Source of the DNA: Treponema sp. | GTDB taxonomy: Bacteria > Spirochaetota > Spirochaetia > Treponematales > Breznakiellaceae | DNA length: 64,000 nt | Assembly: GCA_009780855.1 (NCBI GenBank) | Contig: WQZG01000005.1 | Location: 1 to 64,000, forward strand | Direction: 5' to 3' | Part shown: positions 44,883 through 53,270 of the stretch, one piece after another | Position numbering within the stretch: the stretch's first letter is position 1 | How the letters are laid out: each line of letters opens with the position of its first letter | The notes under the pieces: model-generated | What the model saw: the letters and a program-made list of their open reading frames with translations, nothing else | What the model was told of the DNA's origin: nothing | Database searches by the model: none | Program-made: the position numbers and the translations under genes

Positions 44883-46337
44883 ATGAACCTAATTACAATT
44901 TTAATAGACAGCCTAAACCGCCACTGCATTGGGCCTTACGGTAATCGTTTTGTCAAAACACCCAACCTTGACAGGTTTGCACAAAAAGCAGCTGTATTTG
45001 ACAGTCATTTTGTCGGATCACTTCCGTGTATGCCGGCGAGACGGGAACTAATGAGCGGCCGGAAAGAATTTTTTTGGCGGGGCTGGGGTCCGCTTGAGCC
45101 TTTTGACAAACCAATTGCTATTGAAGCAGAGAAACTGGGAGCCGCTACTGCGATTGTGACCGACCATTACCATTACTGGGAATACGCGGCCCATGGTTAT
45201 CTTGAGCATTTCAACAGTGTAAAAATGATCCGCGGCCATGAACTTAATATGTATAACACAGAGCCTCTTGACAGAATACCTGCCTGGGCGCAGGCAATGA
45301 TTAAATGGCGGTCTAAACAGGGTGAAATTTATTATAATAATGTAAAGGACTTTAAAAGCGAAGAAGATTTTTTTTCTCCCAGGACCTTGTGTGAAGCTTC
45401 GGACTGGCTGGAAAAAAACCATACCCATAAAAAATTTTTTTTATGGACAGAATGTTTTGATATACATGAACCTTTCCATGTACCGGAACCTTACCGGTCA
45501 ATGTACACAGATAAACTCTCAGATGATTTTACAGTTTGGCCTCCGTATCAGGATGGGTATCACGGACATACGCAGAATTTCTGGCAAAATGTTTCCAAAG
45601 ATGAAATAGAATTTATCCGCGGTCAGTATTACGGCAAGATAACTATGACCGACAAGTGGCTTGGGAAATTGTTTGGCGTAATGGATAAAAATAATCTCTG
45701 GGATAACACTGCTGTGATCATTACAGCAGATCACGGCCATGAGCTGGGTGAAAAACAGCGTTTTGGGAAGCAGCCGCCTCATTATGACCTGCATGCCAAT
45801 ATACCGCTGATGATCTGGATCCCGGGAATGACGAATCAGAAACGGATCAATGCTTTTACAACCGCTGTAGATCTGTACCCTACAATGCTGGGACTTCTCG
45901 GAGAAAAAAATCCCGTTGCTCCTCACGGACGTTCATTGTTACCGTTAATAAACGGAGTGACCGACAAGCACCGTGAAGCGGTAGTGTACGGAACCTATGC
46001 AGCCGGCGCCACTGTTACCAATAAAAATTATACTTACCACAGTACCTGGGATCCTCAGTCTGAAATCAATAAATATTCTGCGATAATGTTCAGACCTTCG
46101 CCGGAGGCAGTCAGCGGAAAATTTATTCCGGGAGTGGATTGTCCGGTATGGAAAATACCGGACAGGAATCAGGCGCCTGTACCAGAACTGCTGTTCGATC
46201 GTAAAAACGATACGCTGCAGGAACATGATATAAGCAGAACGGACCGGAAGGCTGTCAATGAAATGCGTGGGATTCTGAAGAAGTTGATGGATGATGAAGG
46301 AGTACCTCCGGAACAGTATAAACGGCTGGGGTTTTAG
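44883..46337 (+). CDS. Cytosolic Cys-type sulfatase (locus C, SLPCMPARRE subgroup)
   Basis: 484 residues from ATG 44883 (TAGGAG upstream). Metal ligand Asp9 (TILIDSLNRHCIG), formylglycine motif C49-M-P-A-R53 in GSLPCMPARRE, ITADHGHELGEKQRFGKQ near residue 280. Paralogue of the sulfatase at 21908. No signal peptide. Here the sulfatase comes first and the transporter genes follow, the reverse of loci A and B, which speaks for repeated assembly of the same functional set rather than simple duplication. Confidence 0.9.
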   Translation: MNLITILIDSLNRHCIGPYGNRFVKTPNLDRFAQKAAVFDSHFVGSLPCMPARRELMSGRKEFFWRGWGPLEPFDKPIAIEAEKLGAATAIVTDHYHYWEYAAHGYLEHFNSVKMIRGHELNMYNTEPLDRIPAWAQAMIKWRSKQGEIYYNNVKDFKSEEDFFSPRTLCEASDWLEKNHTHKKFFLWTECFDIHEPFHVPEPYRSMYTDKLSDDFTVWPPYQDGYHGHTQNFWQNVSKDEIEFIRGQYYGKITMTDKWLGKLFGVMDKNNLWDNTAVIITADHGHELGEKQRFGKQPPHYDLHANIPLMIWIPGMTNQKRINAFTTAVDLYPTMLGLLGEKNPVAPHGRSLLPLINGVTDKHREAVVYGTYAAGATVTNKNYTYHSTWDPQSEINKYSAIMFRPSPEAVSGKFIPGVDCPVWKIPDRNQAPVPELLFDRKNDTLQEHDISRTDRKAVNEMRGILKKLMDDEGVPPEQYKRLGF

Positions 46338-46373
46338 TTTAAATAAACAAAACTCGGCGGATTGGAGTATGAA

Positions 46374-47315
46374 ATGATAAAATTTAAAAATCCAAAAACG
46401 CTATACAGTAAAAGAATGTTCAGACAAATTATACGTCATTGGGAATATTATCTGATGCTACTGCCGGTATTGGCATATTTTGCAATTTTTTGTTATCAGC
46501 CCATGTATGGTGTACAAATTGCATTCCGTGATTTCAGAGCCTCACGCGGGATTATAGGGAGCCCGTTTGTCGGCCTGAAACATTTTATCCGTTTTTTTGA
46601 ATCTTTTTATTTCAGCAGGTTAATCATTAATACGGTGAGCATATCGGTATTAACCATATTGGTTTCTTTTCCGGCTCCAATATTGCTCGCATTAATGATG
46701 AATGAACTGCGCAGTAATAAATTCAAGCGCATAATTCAGACATTTACATACGCACCGCATTTTATCTCGACAGTCGTACTTGTCGGAATGCTGCAGATAT
46801 TCCTGTCCAAAAGTTATGGATCAATAAACGGCTTAATAAAACTAATTGGCCTGGAACCTGTTGATTTTATGGCCTCTGCGCCGTGGTTCAGGCCTGTCTA
46901 CGTACTTTCTGGTGTGTGGCAGAGCGCGGGATGGGGCTCAATCATTTACATGGCTTCCCTTACCAGCATTGATCCGCAGCTTATTGAAGCAGCCCGTATG
47001 GATGGCGCAGGTAGGCTTCGTGTAATCTGGCATATTAATATTCCGGGTATTCTGCCTACAGTAATTATTTTGCTGATTTTAAATGTCGGCTCCATTATGA
47101 GTATTGGTTTTGAAAAGGCGTTCCTGATGCAAAATGATCGTAACATAGCGGCATCGGAGATCATATCGACATATGTCTATAAACAGGGGCTTTTGAATGC
47201 GCAATTTAGTTTTGCAGCCGCAGTGGGATTATTCAACTCAGTTATAAATCTGATACTTCTGTTTACAGTTAACACTGTAGTAAAACATATTTCACCTGAT
47301 CATTCGTTATTTTAA
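46374..47315 (+). CDS. ABC transporter permease, LplB type (locus C)
   Basis: 313 residues from ATG 46374 (GGAGT seven bases upstream; a TTG at 46362 is the site itself). Six membrane helices, coupling loop QLIEAARMDGAGRLRVIWHI near residues 200-220. The C-terminus ISPDHSLF diverges from the SETSLW ending of the other two LplB-type proteins. It lies 36 bp after the sulfatase and 12 bp before the YtcP-type gene. Confidence 0.88.
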   Translation: MIKFKNPKTLYSKRMFRQIIRHWEYYLMLLPVLAYFAIFCYQPMYGVQIAFRDFRASRGIIGSPFVGLKHFIRFFESFYFSRLIINTVSISVLTILVSFPAPILLALMMNELRSNKFKRIIQTFTYAPHFISTVVLVGMLQIFLSKSYGSINGLIKLIGLEPVDFMASAPWFRPVYVLSGVWQSAGWGSIIYMASLTSIDPQLIEAARMDGAGRLRVIWHINIPGILPTVIILLILNVGSIMSIGFEKAFLMQNDRNIAASEIISTYVYKQGLLNAQFSFAAAVGLFNSVINLILLFTVNTVVKHISPDHSLF

Positions 47316-47327
47316 GAGGATATGTGA

Positions 47328-48206
47328 ATGTCAAAAAATGCACGATCAATCGGAAACCTAATTTTTGATATTATAAATGTTTTACTGCTTTGCATAATTC
47401 TTTTAATTGTACTTTACCCGCTGTATTTTGTTGTAATTGCTTCATTCAGCGATCCTTATCAAGTAATCAGCGGAAAATTGACAATATTGCCCAGGGGAAT
47501 TAATGTATTAGGTTATCAGAGAATATTTCAAAATGCTGAATTGTGGAATGGTTATTTAAATACAATACAGTACACAATAGCAGGACTTGCCATTAATATG
47601 ACGCTCACAACTCTTGGCGGATTTGCACTTTCACGCCGCACACTGCCTGGCCGGAAAGCTATTATGCTGCTTATCACATTCACCATGTACTTCAGCGGCG
47701 GAATGATTCCTTCATATCTGCTGATTAAAAACCTTCATATGATAAATACGTTATGGGCAATGGTACTTCCCGGCGCTGTTTCAGTTTTTAATTTAATTAT
47801 TATGCGGACTTTCTTTATGCAGTTTTCAGAGGAGCTGCTTGATGCAGCTTCAATAGACGGATGTTCCGCTTTCAGGACACTGTTCAGGATTGTATTGCCG
47901 CTTTCCGGTCCGGTCATGTCTGTTATTCTGCTTTACTACGGTGTTGGACACTGGAATGAATTTTTTAAGGGAATTTTATATCTCACAGACAGAAGCAAAT
48001 ATCCTTTGCAGCTTGTACTCAGAAATATATTAATTCAGAATGTAATTACTGATATTTATGATGATACTGCAGTGACTCAATTATTGTTGGTGGAAAGCAT
48101 TAAATATGGAGTAATCATAGTATCCACACTTCCTGTCATGATGCTTTACCCTTTCCTGCAAAAATATTTTGTTAAAGGTGCAATGATAGGAGCGATTAAA
48201 GGTTGA
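47328..48206 (+). CDS. ABC transporter permease, YtcP type (locus C)
   Basis: 292 residues, six membrane helices, coupling loop EELLDAASIDGCSAFRTLFR near residues 166-185, C-terminus FVKGAMIGAIKG identical in pattern to the locus A homologue. Channel partner of the preceding permease. Confidence 0.9.
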   Translation: MSKNARSIGNLIFDIINVLLLCIILLIVLYPLYFVVIASFSDPYQVISGKLTILPRGINVLGYQRIFQNAELWNGYLNTIQYTIAGLAINMTLTTLGGFALSRRTLPGRKAIMLLITFTMYFSGGMIPSYLLIKNLHMINTLWAMVLPGAVSVFNLIIMRTFFMQFSEELLDAASIDGCSAFRTLFRIVLPLSGPVMSVILLYYGVGHWNEFFKGILYLTDRSKYPLQLVLRNILIQNVITDIYDDTAVTQLLLVESIKYGVIIVSTLPVMMLYPFLQKYFVKGAMIGAIKG

Positions 48207-48223
48207 TTCCATACAGGTAACTG

Positions 48224-48236
48224 GCGGCTCTGCCGC
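48224..48236 (+). other. Small intercistronic hairpin before the locus C binding-protein gene
   Basis: GCGGC-tct-GCCGC followed by TTAAAAAAT, between the YtcP-type permease and the binding-protein gene. It could attenuate or protect mRNA, as at 6724-6790, but is short. Confidence 0.35.
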
Positions 48237-48263
48237 TTAAAAAATATTACCAAGGAGAGAAGA

Positions 48264-49850
48264 ATGATAAAAAAGAGTTTAATTGTGTTTTCTTTTTGTG
48301 CAGCAATGCTGCTGGTTTTTGCGGCCTGTTCAAAACCCGCTGTAACAGCAACAGCGCCTGTAAAATCAACTGCCGCTGTAAATGCTGCTTTGCCTGCTGT
48401 GACTCCTGTGACGTTAAAAATTATGCAATCCTACAACTCTGTAACACGGCCGTACTCGGAAATAGAATTATGGCAGCGTTATGAAAAACGCACAAATGTT
48501 ATTATTAACTGGATAAGTGTTACTGATACCGAACGAAACGAAAAACGTAATCTTTCAATTGCATCCGGTGATTTACCTGATGCATATTACCGCTGCGGTT
48601 TTACAAACGCAGACCTACTTTCTTACGGAATGGATGGTATTTTTATTAACCTCATGCCGCTTATTCCGGATTACGCTCCGAATTTTAAGGCAATGATGGA
48701 CTCAGATCGTGCAGTAAGCAAAGGTATTACACAGGCTGACGGTAATATATATTCGCTGCCCTTCCTTTGTGATTTCCTTTCTGCAAATTACGGAACCAAA
48801 ATTTTCTATAACAGCAAATGGCTGGATGCAGTAAAACTGACCGAACCTGCAACAATAACGGAATTTACAAATCTTCTGAGAGCATTCAAGAATGCAAATC
48901 CGGGCGGAGGTGAAAAATGCATTCCCCTTGAATGCAATGATCTTCCGGGGATCGTTCTTTATCTGCAGGGAATGTTCGGACTTCAGAACCGCGGTTCCGC
49001 CACCAATTGGGTTGATATGGATCCAAATACAAACAAACTTCGATTTTACCCTGCCGCTGACGAATATCGCAGCGTAATGGATTATACACATCAGCTTTTT
49101 GCTGAAAAACTAATAAATCCCGATATATTTACCAACAATCTGAATTTGGCCGGAGCTAATCTGCAAAATCAGTTTGTCGGCGCTTATATTGCAGTTAACC
49201 CGGTTGCAGCCGGACAATATTCAGCTGATTATATTGGCGGAGGCGTGATGGCCGGGCCGACCGGTATCAGGCTTGCCAATGGAATTAATCCTAAAATGCG
49301 CGATCCGGGTGCATTTACAATCACCAAAGTCAATCAATATCCGGAATTAACAATGAGATGGGAAGATTATTTTTATTCTGAAGATGGCATCAGGGAATTT
49401 TTTATGGGATGGGAAGGCGAGACATATACGATAGATAACGGTGTTTATAATTATGTGCCTTATATAACAAACAATCCAAACGGCCTGACGCTTGATCAGG
49501 CTGCAAGCCAGTTTGTTCCATGGCCCGGCGCCGGTCAGCCAACATTGCAAACTGAAATGTATTCCAAGGGCGGCGCTTCAATGCCGGAAGCAGTAGCTGC
49601 TACCCGTAAATCAGAACCGTATTTCCCAAAGGAAATATGGGCGCCATTTACCCATACGGCAGCAGAGAGTGACAGGATCAATGCATTACAGGCTGATCTG
49701 AATAATTGTATTGGTGAAGCGAGAGCCAATTTTGTCACAAACGGTGTAACAGATGCCACCTGGAACAAATATCTAAGTGATCTTAAATCCATTGGTTTGG
49801 ATGAATTCATGCAAATTGAACAGGCAGCCTATGACAGATATATAAAATGA
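48264..49850 (+). CDS. Sugar-binding lipoprotein of ABC transporter C (LplA-like)
   Basis: 528 residues behind AAGGAGAG. The signal peptide ends in a lipobox, LLVFAAC with Cys21, so the protein is lipid-anchored; an Ala/Thr/Val-rich linker (22-50) follows. The binding domain shows LPDAYYRCGFTNADLLSYG near residue 95, DGNIYSLPFLCD near 155 and a C-terminal IGLDEFMQIEQAAYDRYIK typical of these proteins. It captures substrate for the two permeases upstream. A rho-independent terminator follows. Confidence 0.9.
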   Translation: MIKKSLIVFSFCAAMLLVFAACSKPAVTATAPVKSTAAVNAALPAVTPVTLKIMQSYNSVTRPYSEIELWQRYEKRTNVIINWISVTDTERNEKRNLSIASGDLPDAYYRCGFTNADLLSYGMDGIFINLMPLIPDYAPNFKAMMDSDRAVSKGITQADGNIYSLPFLCDFLSANYGTKIFYNSKWLDAVKLTEPATITEFTNLLRAFKNANPGGGEKCIPLECNDLPGIVLYLQGMFGLQNRGSATNWVDMDPNTNKLRFYPAADEYRSVMDYTHQLFAEKLINPDIFTNNLNLAGANLQNQFVGAYIAVNPVAAGQYSADYIGGGVMAGPTGIRLANGINPKMRDPGAFTITKVNQYPELTMRWEDYFYSEDGIREFFMGWEGETYTIDNGVYNYVPYITNNPNGLTLDQAASQFVPWPGAGQPTLQTEMYSKGGASMPEAVAATRKSEPYFPKEIWAPFTHTAAESDRINALQADLNNCIGEARANFVTNGVTDATWNKYLSDLKSIGLDEFMQIEQAAYDRYIK

Positions 49851-49877
49851 TAAACCGGAGAATAGTTTGAAGAATAG

Positions 49878-49910
49878 ACAGCCCTGGGAATAACATCAGG
49901 GCTGTTTTTC
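49878..49910 (+). terminator. Rho-independent terminator of locus C
   Basis: ACAGCCCTG (49878-49886) pairs perfectly with CAGGGCTGT (49897-49905) over a 10-nt loop, followed by TTTTC. Confidence 0.88.
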
Positions 49911-50042
49911 TTGGAGATAAAATTATTCTCAATGTGGATTCATTGGCTGTGGATTTTCAGGCTTGCATTTATTCTTTTTTTATGTGAATATTTTTGGATA
50001 ATTTTGATCTATTTTATTTTTTTTGAATTTTAAGGATAAATA

Positions 50043-50486
50043 ATGAATTTATCATTATTAAGATATAAATTTTTTCATATAAAATTTAATTTAGACAGAA
50101 GAAAAAAAATATTTTTAATATTATCATTTATTTCATTATTAACAGGTATTTTATGCTATTTGTTTTTTAGACCTTCTTTTATTTTCCACATTAATATTTT
50201 CAAAATGGAAAAATTTGATAAATTGGTGTTTTTTAATTTTTTAAGATATAATCTGCCCGATGGATTATGGTTAATTTCCGGAATTTTTTTATTACGGGCA
50301 ATATGGATCAGGAATTATTTGATTTCTCAGGTTTACATTGGTACTTTAATAATTTTTTCGCTGCTCTTTGAAATATTACAGTACTTTAATATAACACCTG
50401 GTACTTTCGATGCAATAGACCTTATTTTTATGGGTATAATTGCTCTTGTTGAGCAAATAATTTATTTTTTATTTTTAAAGGAGTAA
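50043..50486 (+). CDS. VanZ-like small membrane protein
   Basis: 147 residues, about four membrane helices (20-45, 78-98, 100-122, 125-145). The pattern FNFLRYNLPDGLWLISG, LLFEILQYFNITPGTFDAIDLIFMG recalls VanZ-family proteins (helix ending in E-x-x-Q followed by D-x-x-D-hydrophobic). Function in the family is poorly known. The gene is strikingly AT-rich and poor in GC codons compared with its neighbours. Confidence 0.6.
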   Translation: MNLSLLRYKFFHIKFNLDRRKKIFLILSFISLLTGILCYLFFRPSFIFHINIFKMEKFDKLVFFNFLRYNLPDGLWLISGIFLLRAIWIRNYLISQVYIGTLIIFSLLFEILQYFNITPGTFDAIDLIFMGIIALVEQIIYFLFLKE

Positions 50487-50492
50487 TTTTTT

Positions 50493-50996
50493 ATGAAGAG
50501 GAATTTATTAAAACATGGCGGTGCATTATTTGTAATTATTTTATTTGTTGCATTGGCTTTTGGAAGTGCTACACAAGTCTCAAGCGTTCAAAAAGATTCA
50601 AGTGATCAAATAGTTATAAGCAGTGAAACACAATCGACAGGGATTGTACATGATATGCAAGATCCTATGTTTAATGGAAATATGGAATATTCCAAAATGA
50701 AACCTTATACTACTCTGGGCATGGTGTTTGCGACTTCAACTACTAATTATGATGAAAATGGTCATGAATTTGCCAGTCAGGAAAGTGTATTAATTTTATT
50801 ATTAAAAGAGGCATTTAAACTCGGAGCTGATGACATAGTAAATCTGCGTACATCCGTTAATACTACTTGGTACCAAGTGTTGTTAGATAATGCTTCCCAG
50901 CAAAATACTGCTAATACTTCAACCACACCAACAAAAATTATGAAAAAAACAGTTATGATTTCCGGAAGTGCATTGGCAATAAAATATATTAATTAG
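50493..50996 (+). CDS. Exported protein of unknown function, YbjQ-like pattern
   Basis: 167 residues with a signal peptide (1-25, LFVIILFVALAFGSA). The core YTTLGMVFATSTTNYD and LLKEAFKLGADDIVNLRTSVN resembles YbjQ-like/heavy-metal-binding small domains (short beta strand, then helix A-x-x-L-G-A-D-x-I-V), but the match is weak. It starts 6 bp after the VanZ-like gene and shares its AT-rich composition. A 15-bp inverted repeat begins two bases after the stop. Confidence 0.5.
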   Translation: MKRNLLKHGGALFVIILFVALAFGSATQVSSVQKDSSDQIVISSETQSTGIVHDMQDPMFNGNMEYSKMKPYTTLGMVFATSTTNYDENGHEFASQESVLILLLKEAFKLGADDIVNLRTSVNTTWYQVLLDNASQQNTANTSTTPTKIMKKTVMISGSALAIKYIN

Positions 50997-50997
50997 T

Positions 50998-51031
50998 GTC
51001 AGTCCATAATGTAGACACATTATGGACTGAC
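50998..51031 (+). terminator. Perfect 15-bp hairpin after the YbjQ-like gene
   Basis: GTCAGTCCATAATGT (50998-51012) pairs perfectly with ACATTATGGACTGAC (51017-51031) over a 4-nt loop. No T tract follows. It may be a 3' protective hairpin or part of a small repeat element with the next hairpin. Confidence 0.55.
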
Positions 51032-51075
51032 TACCTTGAGTACTGTATTTTAGCAGCCTTTAGGCGAGAAAATAC

Positions 51076-51116
51076 AATGTTTGTCTGCAAAGTAACCGAC
51101 TTTGTAGACAAACATT
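51076..51116 (+). repeat. 18-bp hairpin sharing a motif with the preceding one
   Basis: AATGTTTGTCTGCAAAGT (51076-51093) pairs with ACTTTGTAGACAAACATT (51099-51116), one G-T pair, 5-nt loop. Both hairpins contain TGTAGACA. A weaker stem GTATTTT/AAAATAC lies between them. The rest of 51117-51218 is leader of the OmpA-like gene. Confidence 0.55.
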
Positions 51117-51218
51117 AATTAGTTGATTTGTCAATCATCAATCATCAGACCTAAAATCGCTTGACACACGATATATTGATAAAATTCCTGTAATCATGTA
51201 AAAAAAGGTAGATATAAA

Positions 51219-52250
51219 ATGAATTTCAACTTAAAAAAATTACAAATCCTGGCCGCTCTTCTGGTTTTATTGTGCTTGAGTGTCTATGCTCAAACTTCCG
51301 GCCAGGAGGAAGTCGATTACCTGCTTTTTTTGCCCAACAGCAGTTCCGGTTTTGTGGATGCGGCCCAGGCAAATATTCAGCTTGATAACCTTTCAAAATA
51401 CCTGACAGGAAAAAACCTGGCTCCAGGTCAAATTTGTATTTACGGTTACGCAGCTGAAGCTTCAAATAATATCGATCCTGTAATCCTGTCCGGGGACAGG
51501 GCCTCTTTTGTTATAAATGAATTGGTCAAACGCGGTGTTAAAAAAGAATTGTTCGCGGACGCGGTCGGTTACGGTTCAGTAGACCTTTGGGGCAGCAATA
51601 CTTCTGAATCTACCATGATGCTCAACAGGCGTGTAAGAATCGTAATTGACGGCAATGTTGTTACTCCGGCCGAAGTCAAAACTGCCGAGGTAAAACCTGA
51701 CGCAGTTCAACCTGACGTAGTCAAACCCGTACAAACACCGCCTGTATCCATTGCACAGCCGCTTCCTGTTCCGCCCGCCGAGACAAAGGCAGCTTTCCCC
51801 TGGTGGTTATTACTCCTATTGCTGCTTGCCGTGTTGTTACTGATTTTTATTTTGGCTGCGTCAAAGAAAAAGAAGCCGGCAGGGCAGTCTGCTGACAAAC
51901 CTGCGGCCGTTACTGCGGTTTCTGCTGCACGTGATGAAGCTTCCGCAGCGCCGGTAATTGCAGCTGCTTCGGTTTTACACGAAGCAGAGCCTGCCGCTGC
52001 ACCTGTGATAGTACCGGCCGCTGCTTCCGCCGCGGTAAAAGAAATTACTGTCAATATTGAAGAAGAAATCCGCATCAGAGCATACGAATTATATTTGCTG
52101 CGCGGCGGTCAAAACGGTAACGCGGAGACTGACTGGTATACAGCACTGCCGGAGGTTTGCGCCAGGTATACAACGCGCGGTTACAGGACTTACGCGGAGA
52201 ACGGTACTTGGTGGGCCGGCATAACCGAGGCAGTCCGGTACACAGATTAA
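51219..52250 (+). CDS. OmpA-like domain protein with membrane helix and C-terminal DUF2934-like domain
   Basis: 343 residues. Signal peptide 1-25 (LCLSVYAQ). Residues 30-145 form an OmpA-type peptidoglycan-binding domain: ICIYGYAAEASN, LSGDRASFVINELVKRGVKKELF and MLNRRVRIVIDG. A Pro/Val-rich linker (150-190) leads to a membrane helix (192-213), then an Ala-rich cytosolic linker and a DUF2934-like tail (IRIRAYELYLLRGGQNGNAETDWY near residue 285). The protein therefore seems to span from cell wall to cytoplasm. Function unknown. Confidence 0.72.
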   Translation: MNFNLKKLQILAALLVLLCLSVYAQTSGQEEVDYLLFLPNSSSGFVDAAQANIQLDNLSKYLTGKNLAPGQICIYGYAAEASNNIDPVILSGDRASFVINELVKRGVKKELFADAVGYGSVDLWGSNTSESTMMLNRRVRIVIDGNVVTPAEVKTAEVKPDAVQPDVVKPVQTPPVSIAQPLPVPPAETKAAFPWWLLLLLLLAVLLLIFILAASKKKKPAGQSADKPAAVTAVSAARDEASAAPVIAAASVLHEAEPAAAPVIVPAAASAAVKEITVNIEEEIRIRAYELYLLRGGQNGNAETDWYTALPEVCARYTTRGYRTYAENGTWWAGITEAVRYTD

Positions 52251-52275
52251 AGTGCTTTCATTTTAGAGCGCTTTT
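52249..52275. terminator. Possible bidirectional terminator between convergent genes
   Basis: AAAGTGCT (52249-52256) pairs with AGCGCTTT (52267-52274, one T-G pair) over a 10-nt loop, overlapping the stop codons of both the OmpA-like gene and etfA. Confidence 0.5.
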
Positions 52276-53270
52276 ATCAGCTCCGGCACAATCTGGAAAA
52301 CATCGCCTGTTACCGTGATATCGGCCATCTGCATAAGCGGTGTGTCAGGTTTTTTATCTATGGCAACTATGGTTTCGCAGGTCTGCATTCCTACCAGGTG
52401 CTGGATTTGTCCGGAAATTCCGCAGGCAATGTACAGCTTAACCTGAACGGTCTGCCCGGTCTGCCCGATTTGGTGGGCATAGGGAATCCATCCCGCGTCA
52501 ACAGCGGCCCTGCTCGCGCCTACCGCTCCGTTAAGTTTTGCCGCAAGTTCGCGCAGCATGTCAAAACCTGCCGGACCTTTCATCGCGCGGCCGCCGGAGA
52601 CAATGATTTTTGCTTCGCTTAAATTTACGTTGCCTTCGGTATTCCGCACCAGTTCCAGTATTTTTTTGATATTCCCGTTTTCGCCTGGAACAGGATTTTC
52701 GGCGATCAATTTACCGGTGCGCCCTTCTTCGCGCTGCAGAGGTTTCATTACCTGGGGCCGTACTGTTGCCATCTGCGGACGGTGATTTGATGTGCGTATC
52801 GTGGCCATGATGTTCCCGCCGAAGGCCGGACGGGTCTGCAGCAGGTCGCCGTTTTCCGGATCAATTTCCAGTTGGGTGCAGTCGGCGGTAAGACCGCAGA
52901 CGCTGCGTACGGCGATACGCGGGATCAGCGCGCGTCCGCGTGCGGTGGCCGCGCCCAGCATTATCTCCGGCCTGTATTTGCGGATAAGGCGGTCTGCAAT
53001 ACGGCATTCAAGTTCGTCGTTAAATCCGTAAAGTTCCGGAGAGTCCGCAACAATTACCGTGTCTGCGCCGTATTCAAACAGGGCAGATGCCTGGCCTGTT
53101 ACTCCCTTTCCGATCAACAGGGCGCATACATTCCCGCCGCGAATATCGGCCAGACGCCTGGCCGCGCCCAGCAGTTCGTAAGTTACCGGTTCCACACGGC
53201 CGAACAATACTTCAGCCAAAATCCAGACATCCCTGTATTGGGTCCTGTCGGTTTCGTTAATGATGATCAT
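52263..53270 (-). CDS. etfA: Electron transfer flavoprotein, alpha subunit
   Basis: 335 residues from ATG 53270, four bases of overlap with etfB (ATGA). The C-terminal FAD-binding domain is typical: SGGRAMKGPAGFDMLRELA near residue 205, ASRAAVDAGWIPYAHQIGQTG near 230 and IACGISGQIQHLVGMQ near 265. With EtfB it carries electrons between flavoenzymes. No acyl-CoA dehydrogenase or FixC-type quinone reductase is adjacent; the only companion is an MTHFR-like gene. Confidence 0.92.
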   Translation of the reverse strand: MIIINETDRTQYRDVWILAEVLFGRVEPVTYELLGAARRLADIRGGNVCALLIGKGVTGQASALFEYGADTVIVADSPELYGFNDELECRIADRLIRKYRPEIMLGAATARGRALIPRIAVRSVCGLTADCTQLEIDPENGDLLQTRPAFGGNIMATIRTSNHRPQMATVRPQVMKPLQREEGRTGKLIAENPVPGENGNIKKILELVRNTEGNVNLSEAKIIVSGGRAMKGPAGFDMLRELAAKLNGAVGASRAAVDAGWIPYAHQIGQTGQTVQVKLYIACGISGQIQHLVGMQTCETIVAIDKKPDTPLMQMADITVTGDVFQIVPELIKAL

